From positions 1-12,662 of the forward strand of contig CAYLZN010000150.1 in assembly GCA_964387935.1 (NCBI GenBank): DNA of 12,662 bases. Reading direction: 5' to 3'. The stretch's first letter is position 1. Each line of letters starts with the position of its first letter. The notes beneath the pieces were generated by a model that did not search any database, had not been told where the DNA came from, and saw only the letters and a list, made by a program, of their open reading frames with translations. The position numbers and the translations under genes were made by a program. This document shows, one piece after another, positions 1 through 8,244 of this stretch. This DNA is from CAYLZN01 sp964387935. Its GTDB lineage: Bacteria > Acidobacteriota > Vicinamibacteria > Vicinamibacterales > JAFNAJ01.

Positions 1-81
1 GGAAGCGGGGATTTGAACCCCGACCCACTTGCGTGGACTAGCTCCTGAGGCTAGCGCGTCTGCCAGTTCCGCCACTTCCGC
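1..81 (-). tRNA. tRNA-Leu, anticodon CAG (3' end cut by window edge)
   Basis: Read on the minus strand, the sequence folds as a class II tRNA. The acceptor 5' arm is GCGGAAG (81 down to 75), and its partner CTTCC.. is visible at the left edge. The anticodon stem CTAGC/GCTAG encloses the loop CTCAGGA, giving anticodon CAG with U33 and G37. The variable arm is long, with stem CCAC/GTGG, as expected for leucine tRNAs. The T stem CGGGG/CCCCG encloses the loop TTCAAAT. The last two acceptor bases, the discriminator base and any encoded CCA lie outside the window. It decodes CUG, a common leucine codon in GC-rich genomes. There is no sign of an integrated element at its 5' side. Confidence 0.96.
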
Positions 82-93
82 ACGAAGAGACCC

Positions 94-116
94 GGGCGCC
101 CTCAGTCAGGACGCCC
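94..116 (-). promoter_or_regulatory. Stem-loop in the presumed tRNA-Leu precursor leader
   Basis: On the minus strand, arms GGGCG and CGCCC (5 bp) continue after one mismatch into CCT/AGG (3 bp) around a GACTG loop. It ends 12 nt before the mature tRNA 5' end. No U-run follows it in the transcription direction, so it does not look like an intrinsic terminator for the upstream peptidase gene. It may be a structured 5' leader removed by RNase P. The pairing is visible; the role is inferred. Confidence 0.35.
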
Positions 117-134
117 GCACCGGCAAGGCCCACC

Positions 135-140
135 AGTATA
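135..140 (-). promoter_or_regulatory. Candidate -10 element (TATACT) for tRNA-Leu
   Basis: The minus strand reads TATACT in an otherwise GC-rich spacer, about 54 nt upstream of the mature tRNA 5' end. It is followed by a GC-rich discriminator (GGTGGGC), the kind of sequence seen at stable-RNA promoters under stringent control. I see no convincing -35 box at 16-18 nt spacing, so the call rests on the -10 alone. Confidence 0.35.
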
Positions 141-174
141 ACGCACATTCCTGGCCGCAGGGCAGCGCGCGACG

Positions 175-194
175 CCCCGCCCCCCCGCCGACCC
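175..194 (-). other. G-rich tract able to form a G-quadruplex
   Basis: On the minus strand the G runs are GGG, a run of seven G, and GGGG, separated by TCGGC and a single C. They meet the simple G3-N1-7 four-run rule if the seven-G run is split. The tract lies between the peptidase gene and the tRNA promoter candidate, about 35 nt upstream of the TATACT box. In a GC-rich genome this may be chance. Confidence 0.3.
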
Positions 195-197
195 AAG

Positions 198-256
198 CCG
201 TACGCCAGTGTTCTGTCCGTACGCCGCCGTACGCCGTACGCCGTAAGCCGTACGCC
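198..256. repeat. Heptamer repeat array, unit CCGTACG
   Basis: Exact CCGTACG units occur at 198-204, 217-223, 227-233, 234-240 and 248-254, with one variant, CCGTAAG, at 241-247. The four units from 227 to 254 are in perfect head-to-tail register, and a trailing CC completes the array. The core CGTACG is palindromic, so the array reads similarly on both strands. It begins 5 nt beyond the stop codon of the prolyl oligopeptidase gene and lies wholly in the intergenic spacer. Confidence 0.75.
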
Positions 257-261
257 CCTCT

Positions 262-2424
<2,163 letters not shown>

Positions 2425-2450
2425 CGGAGCCTCCGCTGGAGACGGGGACG

Positions 2451-4373
2451 TTACGCGCTCAGCCGCTGGACGGCTTCCTGGTTGATGTCGACCTTCATCT
2501 TCTCGCGCGCCTTGCCCATGTAGCTCGAGAAGAAGCGCCCGCGCCGGTCGTTGAGCAACTGCTCACGCAACTGGGCCCGGCCCGCCTCGACCTGCGTGGG
2601 CGTCACGTCCTGCCGTTCTACCAGTCTGACGACCGCCACGGCATCGTCGGTCGGTACCGGATCGCTGACCGCGCCCGGCTGCAGGGAGAACACCGTCTGG
2701 TCGGCCCGCGCGTTCACGCCGATGCCCGGCAGCGCCATGCCGCGGGACTGGAAGTCGCTGGAGGTCATGACCTCCAGCCCTGCCGCCTTGGCGGCCGCCT
2801 CGAAATCCGGGGCGCTCTTGAGCGTGGCCAGTGCGTCGCGGGCCCTGGCGCTCGCGATCTCCAGCGCCTTCTGCTTCACCACCGCGTCGCGCACCTTGTC
2901 CTTCACCTCGTCGAGCGTCGGCATCTTCGGCGCCTCGATGCCGGTGACGGTGAAGATCATGTAGCCCTGGCCCACCTGGACGGCCGGGCTCACCTCGCCC
3001 TCCTTCAGCGTGAAGGCCTGCTGCGACGCCTGGGCTGATGGACCCACGCCGGGAATCGGTTCGTCACGGAGGAAGGGGCCGGCGTCGGCGACCGTCAGGC
3101 CGTTGGCCTTGGCGATGCTCTCGAGGTCCGACACCTTGGCGATCTGCGTGTCCAGGCGGCTGGCCAGCGACTTGGCCTGGTCCTGTGCCCGCTCCCACTT
3201 CAACTGCTCGGTGACCTGGTCCCGGACTTCCTCGATCGGGCGCTGCTGCGCCGCGCGCTTGTCGGTCACCTTGATGATGTGGAACCCGTACTGCGTCTTC
3301 ACCAGGTCGCTCACGACCCCGGGCTGCATCGAGAAGGCCACCGCGTCGAACTCGGGCACCATGCGGCCCTGCGGGAAGAAGTCGAGGTCGCCGCCCTTGA
3401 CCTTGCTCGCTTCGTCTTCCGAGAACTGCGTGGCGAGCGCGGCGAAATCGCCCCCGGCCCTCACCTTGGCCAGCAGGTCTTCCGCCTGCTTTCTGACCGT
3501 CGCCTCGTCTTTTCCCTCGGTCTTCAGCAGGATGTGGCTGGCGCGCACCTGCTCCGGCGTCGAGAACTGCTGGATGTTCGCGTTGTAGTAGCGCTCCACG
3601 TCCTGGGGGCCGACGTTCACGCGCTCCCGCAGCTTCTGCGGATCGATGAGCGTGTAGCGGATCTTCCGTCGCTCGCCGATGCGGTAGGCGTCCTTGTGGC
3701 CCTCGAAATACTGGGCGAGCTCCTGATCGCTCACCTGCACGCCTTCGGCAAACGTGTTCGCGCGGAACGGCACCACCTGGACCTTGACCTTTTCGTTCAG
3801 ACGCCGGAACTCCTGGTCCACCTCGGCGTCGCTCACCGTGATCCAGCCGGTGACGGCCGTCCGCAGCTTGTCGAGCACGATCGAACGCCGAACGCTCCCC
3901 TCGAACTCGTCGGGCGTCAGCGGCGGCCGCTGCATCTGGAGCAGCTGCCGGTACCGCTGTTCGCCGATGAACTGCCCGTTCTCCTGGAACGCGGGGAACT
4001 TCAGGATGCGCTCCCGGACCTCCGCGTCAGTGGCCGTGATGCCCAGCCGCTCGGCCTCGACGAGCGCCGCGCGCTCGTCGATCAACTGCTGCAGGATCTG
4101 ACGATCCAGCCCCAGCTGGCGGAGCAGCGCCTCGTTGAAGTTCGCCCCGTAGGCGTTCCGATACGCCTGCACCTGGGCGTTGTAGGCCCGGTTGAACTCG
4201 ACGACGCTGATCGGCTGCCCCTCGACCTCGGCGATCGTGTTGACCGTGTCCAGGGTGCTGCCCGGGTCGCCAAGGAACGCCGGGATGTAGAAGACGACGA
4301 ACGTGAGGACAACGAGGGCCAGGCTCCACTTCAACCAGTTCCGGTGGCGCCGCATCCGATCGAGCATGGTCAT
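2451..4373 (-). CDS. ppiD: Membrane-anchored peptidyl-prolyl cis-trans isomerase, PpiD/SurA-like
   Basis: This 640-residue envelope foldase is built like PpiD. A short basic N-terminus (residues 1-13) is followed by one membrane segment (about 14-34) and a SurA-type N-terminal chaperone region (about 42-265). The parvulin domain (about 275-371) has the family signatures ASHILLK, GGDLDFF.QGRMVPEFDAVAF and QYGFHIIKV. A second, degenerate parvulin-like stretch lies near 450-482 (AFTLKEGEVSPAV..GYMIFTV) and a third near 560-587 (VFSLQPGAVSDPV). Known PpiD proteins sit in the inner membrane facing the periplasm and assist proteins leaving the Sec translocon. The ATG at 4373 is preferred over the in-frame ATG at 4367 because the purine-rich GGAGAGAAG (4381-4389) ends 7 nt upstream of the former. 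A promoter lies at 4422-4450. The prolyl oligopeptidase gene follows after 26 nt. The symbol is given by architecture; the precise family name is less sure than the fold. Confidence 0.9.
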   Translation of the reverse strand: MTMLDRMRRHRNWLKWSLALVVLTFVVFYIPAFLGDPGSTLDTVNTIAEVEGQPISVVEFNRAYNAQVQAYRNAYGANFNEALLRQLGLDRQILQQLIDERAALVEAERLGITATDAEVRERILKFPAFQENGQFIGEQRYRQLLQMQRPPLTPDEFEGSVRRSIVLDKLRTAVTGWITVSDAEVDQEFRRLNEKVKVQVVPFRANTFAEGVQVSDQELAQYFEGHKDAYRIGERRKIRYTLIDPQKLRERVNVGPQDVERYYNANIQQFSTPEQVRASHILLKTEGKDEATVRKQAEDLLAKVRAGGDFAALATQFSEDEASKVKGGDLDFFPQGRMVPEFDAVAFSMQPGVVSDLVKTQYGFHIIKVTDKRAAQQRPIEEVRDQVTEQLKWERAQDQAKSLASRLDTQIAKVSDLESIAKANGLTVADAGPFLRDEPIPGVGPSAQASQQAFTLKEGEVSPAVQVGQGYMIFTVTGIEAPKMPTLDEVKDKVRDAVVKQKALEIASARARDALATLKSAPDFEAAAKAAGLEVMTSSDFQSRGMALPGIGVNARADQTVFSLQPGAVSDPVPTDDAVAVVRLVERQDVTPTQVEAGRAQLREQLLNDRRGRFFSSYMGKAREKMKVDINQEAVQRLSA

Positions 4374-4421
4374 GGCAGGGCTTCTCTCCAGGCCGACTTC
4401 CGGCCATACGCAAAGTAATCG

Positions 4422-4450
4422 ATCTTAAGTCACTGACACTGTAGCGGCAA
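4422..4450 (-). promoter_or_regulatory. Sigma70-type promoter of the ppiD-peptidase unit
   Basis: The minus strand has TTGCCG (-35, 4445-4450) and TAAGAT (-10, 4422-4427) separated by exactly 17 nt. Each box matches 4 of 6 consensus bases. The expected start near 4415 would give a leader of about 40 nt before the ATG at 4373. It stands out as an AT-richer patch in a GC-rich surrounding. Confidence 0.6.
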
Positions 4451-4512
4451 GGCCAGGGCGACGTCTGATCGGGTTGTGCTGGCACTGTCTGTGCATTCTC
4501 TGCGAACCACTG

Positions 4513-4521
4513 TGCTATATT
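4513..4521 (+). promoter_or_regulatory. Extended -10 promoter candidate of the diguanylate cyclase-mre operon
   Basis: TGC followed by TATATT (4516-4521) is an extended -10 with 5 of 6 matches in the hexamer. No good -35 is seen at 16-18 nt, which an extended -10 can tolerate. Transcription would start near 4528, leaving a leader of about 125 nt before the GTG start at 4653. It is the only promoter-like signal I see ahead of the whole plus-strand gene train. Confidence 0.5.
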
Positions 4522-4603
4522 CGACACACGGCGGAGCGACCGAACGCATCGGAGCAGTCGAGCGGCACGGCCGGGACGAGCCGACGTCTGTTTGGCGGGG
4601 GCT

Positions 4604-4629
4604 GCGGCTCCGATAAGGACAAGAGCCGC
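4604..4629 (+). promoter_or_regulatory. Stem-loop in the diguanylate cyclase leader
   Basis: Arms GCGGCTC (4604-4610) and GAGCCGC (4623-4629) form a perfect 7-bp stem around a 12-nt loop, CGATAAGGACAA. The loop is purine-rich and unlike its GC-rich surroundings. A second small hairpin follows: AACCCGA (4644-4650) can pair with TCGGTT (4656-4661) with one bulged C, leaving the GTG start codon in the 5-nt loop. I checked the leader by eye for the c-di-GMP-I (GEMM) riboswitch core and did not find it. A regulatory role is inferred only. Confidence 0.4.
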
Positions 4630-4652
4630 GTAGGTCGCGAGGCAACCCGATT

Positions 4653-5780
4653 GTGTCGGTTCCCAGCCAGTCCACTCGACAGCCCCAGGTGACGTCCGTG
4701 CGCCGGCGAGCGGCCCGTCGACCGGCCGCAGCAGGAGCGGCCCGAGACGGACAGCTGGCGAGCCGATTGAGTCGCTTTCCCACGCTACTCCGCGCCGAAC
4801 TGTCCGACCTCGACCGCTATCGTACGCTCGTGCGGACGGCGCACGCCACCTTCGAGCCCAGGAAGGTCGGCGAGTTCATCATCAGCCAGGTCGGCCGCTG
4901 GATTCCCCTGCCTTCCTGGGCCGTGCTCGTCAACGACTGGCTCGGCAAGCCGCGGATTGTGGCCTCCCTGGGGCTGCCGGCCAAGCTCCAGGGTGTGTCG
5001 CGCCGCCTGGTCGTTCGGCCGTTGCGTCGTGGTGAGGATTGGCTGCTCGAGAACGTGGGCGAGGCGCTCGGGGAGGGGCCCGACGTCGCGGCGCTCGCCT
5101 TCGTCCTGAGTTGCCGGAGCCAGGCGCGAGGCGTGGTGCTCGGCTTTGCGAGCGGGGCCTCCCGGACGCGCTTGACGCTGTCGGCCAGCAGCCGCGAGTG
5201 GCTGCACGTCGCGCTCGAACCGATGGCGCTGGCGCTCGATGCGGCCGTGCGGGTCGAGCGGGCCGAAGCGCTCTCGGTGACTGACGACCTCACCCAGCTC
5301 TACAATTCTCGCTACCTCACGCAGGCGCTCCGACGGGAAGTGAAGCGCGGCGTCAGAAACAAACGGCCCGTCGCGCTGCTGTTCATCGACCTCGACGGGT
5401 TCAAGGACGTCAACGACACCTGGGGGCATCTGATGGGGAGCCGCGCCCTGGTCGAGCTCGGCGGCGTCCTGCGCAAGGCCGCTCGGGAAACCGACATCGT
5501 GGCACGGTACGGCGGCGACGAGTTCGCCCTGGTCCTGCCCGAGACCGACCGCGAAGGGGCCCGCGTCGTGGCCGAGCGCATCCGGGACCGGATCGCCGCT
5601 CACCGCTTCCTGCACGCCGAACGGCTGCCCGTGCGGCTCACGGCGTCCGTCGGCGTCGCGGTCCTGCCGGATCACGCCGCAACGGCCGAGGACCTCGTCC
5701 GTGTCGCCGACCAGGCCATGTATTGGATCAAGGCGCGCGGCAAGAATGGATTACGTATCGCTGAGGGCATCGGCGGCTGA
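4653..5780 (+). CDS. GAF-GGDEF diguanylate cyclase
   Basis: This 375-residue protein should make cyclic di-GMP from two GTP. A basic, Arg/Ala-rich N-terminus (about 13-41) precedes a GAF-like sensor region (about 55-200). The GGDEF domain begins at the typical DDLTQLYNSRYL (211-222). Asp246 in FIDLDGFK is the first metal ligand. The active site motif GGDEF (287-291) is intact, so the enzyme should be active. RETD (278-281), five residues before GGDEF, matches the RxxD inhibitory I-site and suggests product feedback. There is no membrane segment, so it is probably cytoplasmic with an unknown GAF ligand. The GTG at 4653 has only a weak GAGG 10 nt upstream; GTGs at 4689 and 4698 are alternatives and would remove only the unstructured N-terminus. 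It ends 27 nt before mreB on the same strand, with no terminator between, so it is probably the first gene of the rod-shape operon. Confidence 0.93.
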   Translation: MSVPSQSTRQPQVTSVRRRAARRPAAAGAARDGQLASRLSRFPTLLRAELSDLDRYRTLVRTAHATFEPRKVGEFIISQVGRWIPLPSWAVLVNDWLGKPRIVASLGLPAKLQGVSRRLVVRPLRRGEDWLLENVGEALGEGPDVAALAFVLSCRSQARGVVLGFASGASRTRLTLSASSREWLHVALEPMALALDAAVRVERAEALSVTDDLTQLYNSRYLTQALRREVKRGVRNKRPVALLFIDLDGFKDVNDTWGHLMGSRALVELGGVLRKAARETDIVARYGGDEFALVLPETDREGARVVAERIRDRIAAHRFLHAERLPVRLTASVGVAVLPDHAATAEDLVRVADQAMYWIKARGKNGLRIAEGIGG

Positions 5781-5795
5781 CGCCTCGCCGGCCCC

Positions 5796-5800
5796 GGGAG
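5796..5800 (+). promoter_or_regulatory. Shine-Dalgarno that fixes the TTG start of mreB
   Basis: GGGAG lies 7 nt before TTG at 5808. The frame opens with no ATG before the conserved SSDLAIDLGTANT segment, so this spacing decides the start. The resulting N-terminus, SLRSLFSLFSS, is the expected membrane-binding helix. Confidence 0.7.
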
Positions 5801-5807
5801 TCCGCCT

Positions 5808-6833
5808 TTGAGTCTTCGTTCGTTGTTCTCACTGTTTTCCAGCGATCTTGCGATCGACCTCGGGACGGCCAATACCTGCGTCTACGCGCGCGGCAAGGGC
5901 ATCGTCGTCAACGAGCCGTCCATTGTCGCGATCAACAAGGTCAACGGCCGCGTGGAGGCCGTGGGCAAGGAAGCCAAGGAGATGCTCGGGCGGACTCCGG
6001 GCAACATCGTGGCGATCAAGCCCATGAAGGACGGCGTCATTGCGGATTTCGAGGTGACCGAGAAGATGCTGGCCTACTTCATCAAGAAGGCCCACAACCG
6101 AAACGTCTGGGTCCGGCCGCGCATCGTCATCGGCGTGCCCTCGGAGATCACGCAGGTCGAGAAACGGGCGGTCAAAGACAGCGCGTACCGCGCCAAGGCG
6201 AGCGAGGTGTACCTCGTGGAAGAGGCGATGGCCGCAGCCATCGGCGCCGGCATGCCGATCACCGAACCCTCCGGCAACATGATCGTGGACATCGGGGGCG
6301 GCACCACCGACATCGCGGTCATCTCGCTGGCGGGCATCGTCTACAGCAAGGCCGTGCGCGTGGCCGGCAACGAGATGGACGATGCGATCATCCAGTACAT
6401 CAAGAAGACGTACAACCTGCTCATCGGCGAGCGCACCGCGGAGCAGATCAAGATGGAGATCGGGTCGGCCTTTCCGCTCGAGCAGCGCCTGACCATGGAG
6501 ATCAAGGGCCGGCACCTGATCGAGGGCGTGCCCAAGACGATCACGATCACCGACGAGGAGATCCGTGAAGCGCTGGCCGAGACCGTGAACGTCATCGTGG
6601 ACGCCGTCCGCGTGGCGCTCGAGCGGACGCCGCCTGAGCTGTCGGCCGACATCGTGGACCGCGGCATCGTGCTCACAGGCGGCGGTTCCCTGCTGAAGAA
6701 CCTCGACAAGCGGCTGCGCGAGGAGACCGGCCTGCCTCTTGCAATGGCTGAGGATCCGTTGTCCTCCGTGGTGCTGGGGGCGGGCAAGATGCTGTCGGAC
6801 TTCAACCTGCTTCGCAAGGTGGCGATCGACTGA
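5808..6833 (+). CDS. mreB: Rod shape-determining actin-like ATPase MreB
   Basis: MreB, 341 residues, is the bacterial actin that polymerises on the inner face of the membrane and guides lateral wall synthesis. The phosphate-1 loop is DLGTANT (17-23). LVEEAMAAAIG (136-146) carries the catalytic glutamate region, DIGGGTTD (161-168) is phosphate-2, and LTGGGSLLKNL (289-299) is the adenosine motif. The N-terminal MSLRSLFSLF is an amphipathic, membrane-binding segment typical of Gram-negative MreB. Length is normal. It starts with TTG, supported by GGGAG 7 nt upstream. The stop codon is 2 nt before the mreC start, so the two are translationally linked. A diguanylate cyclase gene lies 27 nt upstream. 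Confidence 0.98.
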   Translation: MSLRSLFSLFSSDLAIDLGTANTCVYARGKGIVVNEPSIVAINKVNGRVEAVGKEAKEMLGRTPGNIVAIKPMKDGVIADFEVTEKMLAYFIKKAHNRNVWVRPRIVIGVPSEITQVEKRAVKDSAYRAKASEVYLVEEAMAAAIGAGMPITEPSGNMIVDIGGGTTDIAVISLAGIVYSKAVRVAGNEMDDAIIQYIKKTYNLLIGERTAEQIKMEIGSAFPLEQRLTMEIKGRHLIEGVPKTITITDEEIREALAETVNVIVDAVRVALERTPPELSADIVDRGIVLTGGGSLLKNLDKRLREETGLPLAMAEDPLSSVVLGAGKMLSDFNLLRKVAID

Positions 6834-6835
6834 CC

Positions 6836-7702
6836 GTGGCGACCGCCGGGATCAACGTGACAGACGCCGTGCGCCGCACGCGCTACCTGTTCGTGGCCGT
6901 CATCCTGGGCCACCTCGTGCTCATTTCGGCCCAGGTGGGGACCCGGGCAGGCGGCAGCCTGCTCGAATCGATCGTCTTCGGCGCGTTCAGCGAGGTCCAG
7001 CGCGCCACGTCCTGGGTTCTGGGGAGCATCGCGGGCGTCTGGACCGGCTACATCGACCTCCGTGGCCTGCGGACCGAGAACGAGCGCCTCAGTGCGCGAG
7101 TGGCCGAGCTGGAAGTGCGCCTGCAGGAAGAGCAGGCGCTGGCCCGGCGCGGGGAGCGGCTCCAGCTGCTCATGGGCGTCCGGTCCGCCATGGCGCAGCA
7201 GACGCTGGCGGCCGACGTGATTGCGGCCGACGCGACGGTCTGGTTCCGCACCGTGACCATCAATCGCGGGGCCAATGATGGGGTTCGCAAGGACATGGCG
7301 ATCATCGCGCCGTCCGGCGTCGTCGGGCGGGTGATCGACCAGCCGGCGCGCCATGCGTCGCGTGTACAGTTGATCGTGGACCGGAACGCGGGGGTCGGGG
7401 CGGTCATCGAGCGTTCGCGGGCGGGCGGCGTGGTCGTCGGGGACCTCGACAGCCGCGGCCTTCGGCTCGACTACGTGCCGACCCTGGCCGACGTGCGGGT
7501 GGGCGACGTGGTCGTCACGTCCGGGCTCGACGGCATCTACCCCAAGGGCTATGTGATCGGCCAGGTCGCGGTCGTGCAGCGAGGCCCGACGGGGTACTCG
7601 CTCATCCGGGTGACGCCGGCCGTGGACTTCTCGGCGCTCGAGGAACTGCTCGTCGTGCTCGATCCGCGGCCTGCGGCGGAGGATCCTGGAGGCGTCGAAT
7701 GA
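6836..7702 (+). CDS. mreC: Rod shape-determining protein MreC
   Basis: MreC, 288 residues, is the periplasmic adaptor that joins MreB filaments to PBP2/RodA. One membrane segment (about 17-35) follows a short cytoplasmic tail. A coiled coil (about 76-112, rich in Glu/Leu/Arg) comes next, then the two beta-barrel region with typical MreC motifs: TINRGANDGVRKDMAII (141-157), GVVGRV (161-166), DRNAGVGAVI (182-191) and GDVVVTSGLDGIYPKGYVIG (223-242). The start is GTG at 6836, 2 nt after the mreB stop, where coupling could compensate for a poor Shine-Dalgarno (AAGGTGG lies 13 nt away). GTG at 6857 with GGGA 5 nt upstream is a credible alternative giving 281 residues. The end overlaps mreD by 4 nt (ATGA). 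Confidence 0.96.
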   Translation: MATAGINVTDAVRRTRYLFVAVILGHLVLISAQVGTRAGGSLLESIVFGAFSEVQRATSWVLGSIAGVWTGYIDLRGLRTENERLSARVAELEVRLQEEQALARRGERLQLLMGVRSAMAQQTLAADVIAADATVWFRTVTINRGANDGVRKDMAIIAPSGVVGRVIDQPARHASRVQLIVDRNAGVGAVIERSRAGGVVVGDLDSRGLRLDYVPTLADVRVGDVVVTSGLDGIYPKGYVIGQVAVVQRGPTGYSLIRVTPAVDFSALEELLVVLDPRPAAEDPGGVE

Positions 7703-8220
7703 GGGCGCTGCGGCTGGGGCTCGCGCTCGTGCTCACGCTGGCCGTGCAGACCACGGTAGCCCACATGGCCACGCGCAACCGGGCCGTCGTGGACCTGGTG
7801 CTGGCGCTGGTCATCTTCGTGGGTCTGCGCACGAACGCCGTCGCGGGCCTGTTGTTCGGCTCGCTGGCCGGCTTGTGCCAGGATGCCCTGTCCGGGGGCC
7901 TGATTGGTGTCGGTGGCCTGGCCAAGAGCATCGTCGGGGCGGCGGCGGGAGCGCTGGCGACGCAATTCATCGTGACAAACGCGCTGCCTCGGTTCATGGT
8001 GTTCGTGATGGGGTCCCTGCTGCATGCGGCGATCTTCCTGGGGGTCTACGCCCTCGTGGATCCTCGCGGCGTCGGGCAACCGTGGATGACGGTGGCCGTC
8101 CAGGCCGTGTTGAACGCGAGCGCCGGCCTGCTCGCCTTCGCCAGCGTCGAGCGCCTGCCGGAGGTGCGGCATCGGCGACGGCTGCGCCGCACTCACCTGC
8201 GGACGCGCGTGGAGGCCTGA
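7699..8220 (+). CDS. mreD: Rod shape-determining protein MreD
   Basis: MreD, 173 residues, is a small polytopic inner-membrane partner of MreC in the elongasome. The protein is almost wholly hydrophobic, with about five membrane segments. It carries the family's central signature, GLCQDALSGGLIGVGGLAKSIVG (about 58-80), before an Arg-rich cytoplasmic tail (about 150-173). The ATG overlaps the mreC stop (ATGA) and has GGAGG at 7688-7692, 6 nt upstream. The next gene, mrdA, starts 24 nt after the stop. Confidence 0.93.
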   Translation: MRALRLGLALVLTLAVQTTVAHMATRNRAVVDLVLALVIFVGLRTNAVAGLLFGSLAGLCQDALSGGLIGVGGLAKSIVGAAAGALATQFIVTNALPRFMVFVMGSLLHAAIFLGVYALVDPRGVGQPWMTVAVQAVLNASAGLLAFASVERLPEVRHRRRLRRTHLRTRVEA

Positions 8221-8244
8221 TCGCGTGACCGAGGACGCGCGCGG

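Noticed and set aside
198..256. A CRISPR array.
   Set aside because: The repeat unit is only 7 nt and mostly tandem without spacers, and no cas genes are present.
1..261. The tRNA gene as an attachment site of an integrated element.
   Set aside because: No integrase, direct repeat of the tRNA end or change in composition is visible, and the tRNA 3' end is outside the window.
3279..4418. A 379-codon plus-strand frame antisense to the foldase gene.
   Set aside because: It has no recognisable domain, and the minus-strand PpiD-like protein explains the region fully.
4522..4652. A c-di-GMP-I (GEMM) riboswitch in front of the diguanylate cyclase.
   Set aside because: The leader has a G-rich end and stem-loops, but I could not find the conserved internal sequence blocks of that aptamer. 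Only the general structured leader is reported.
4474..4692. A 72-codon plus-strand frame in the divergent control region.
   Set aside because: It opens before the presumed transcription start, has no Shine-Dalgarno or family resemblance, and overlaps the cyclase start.
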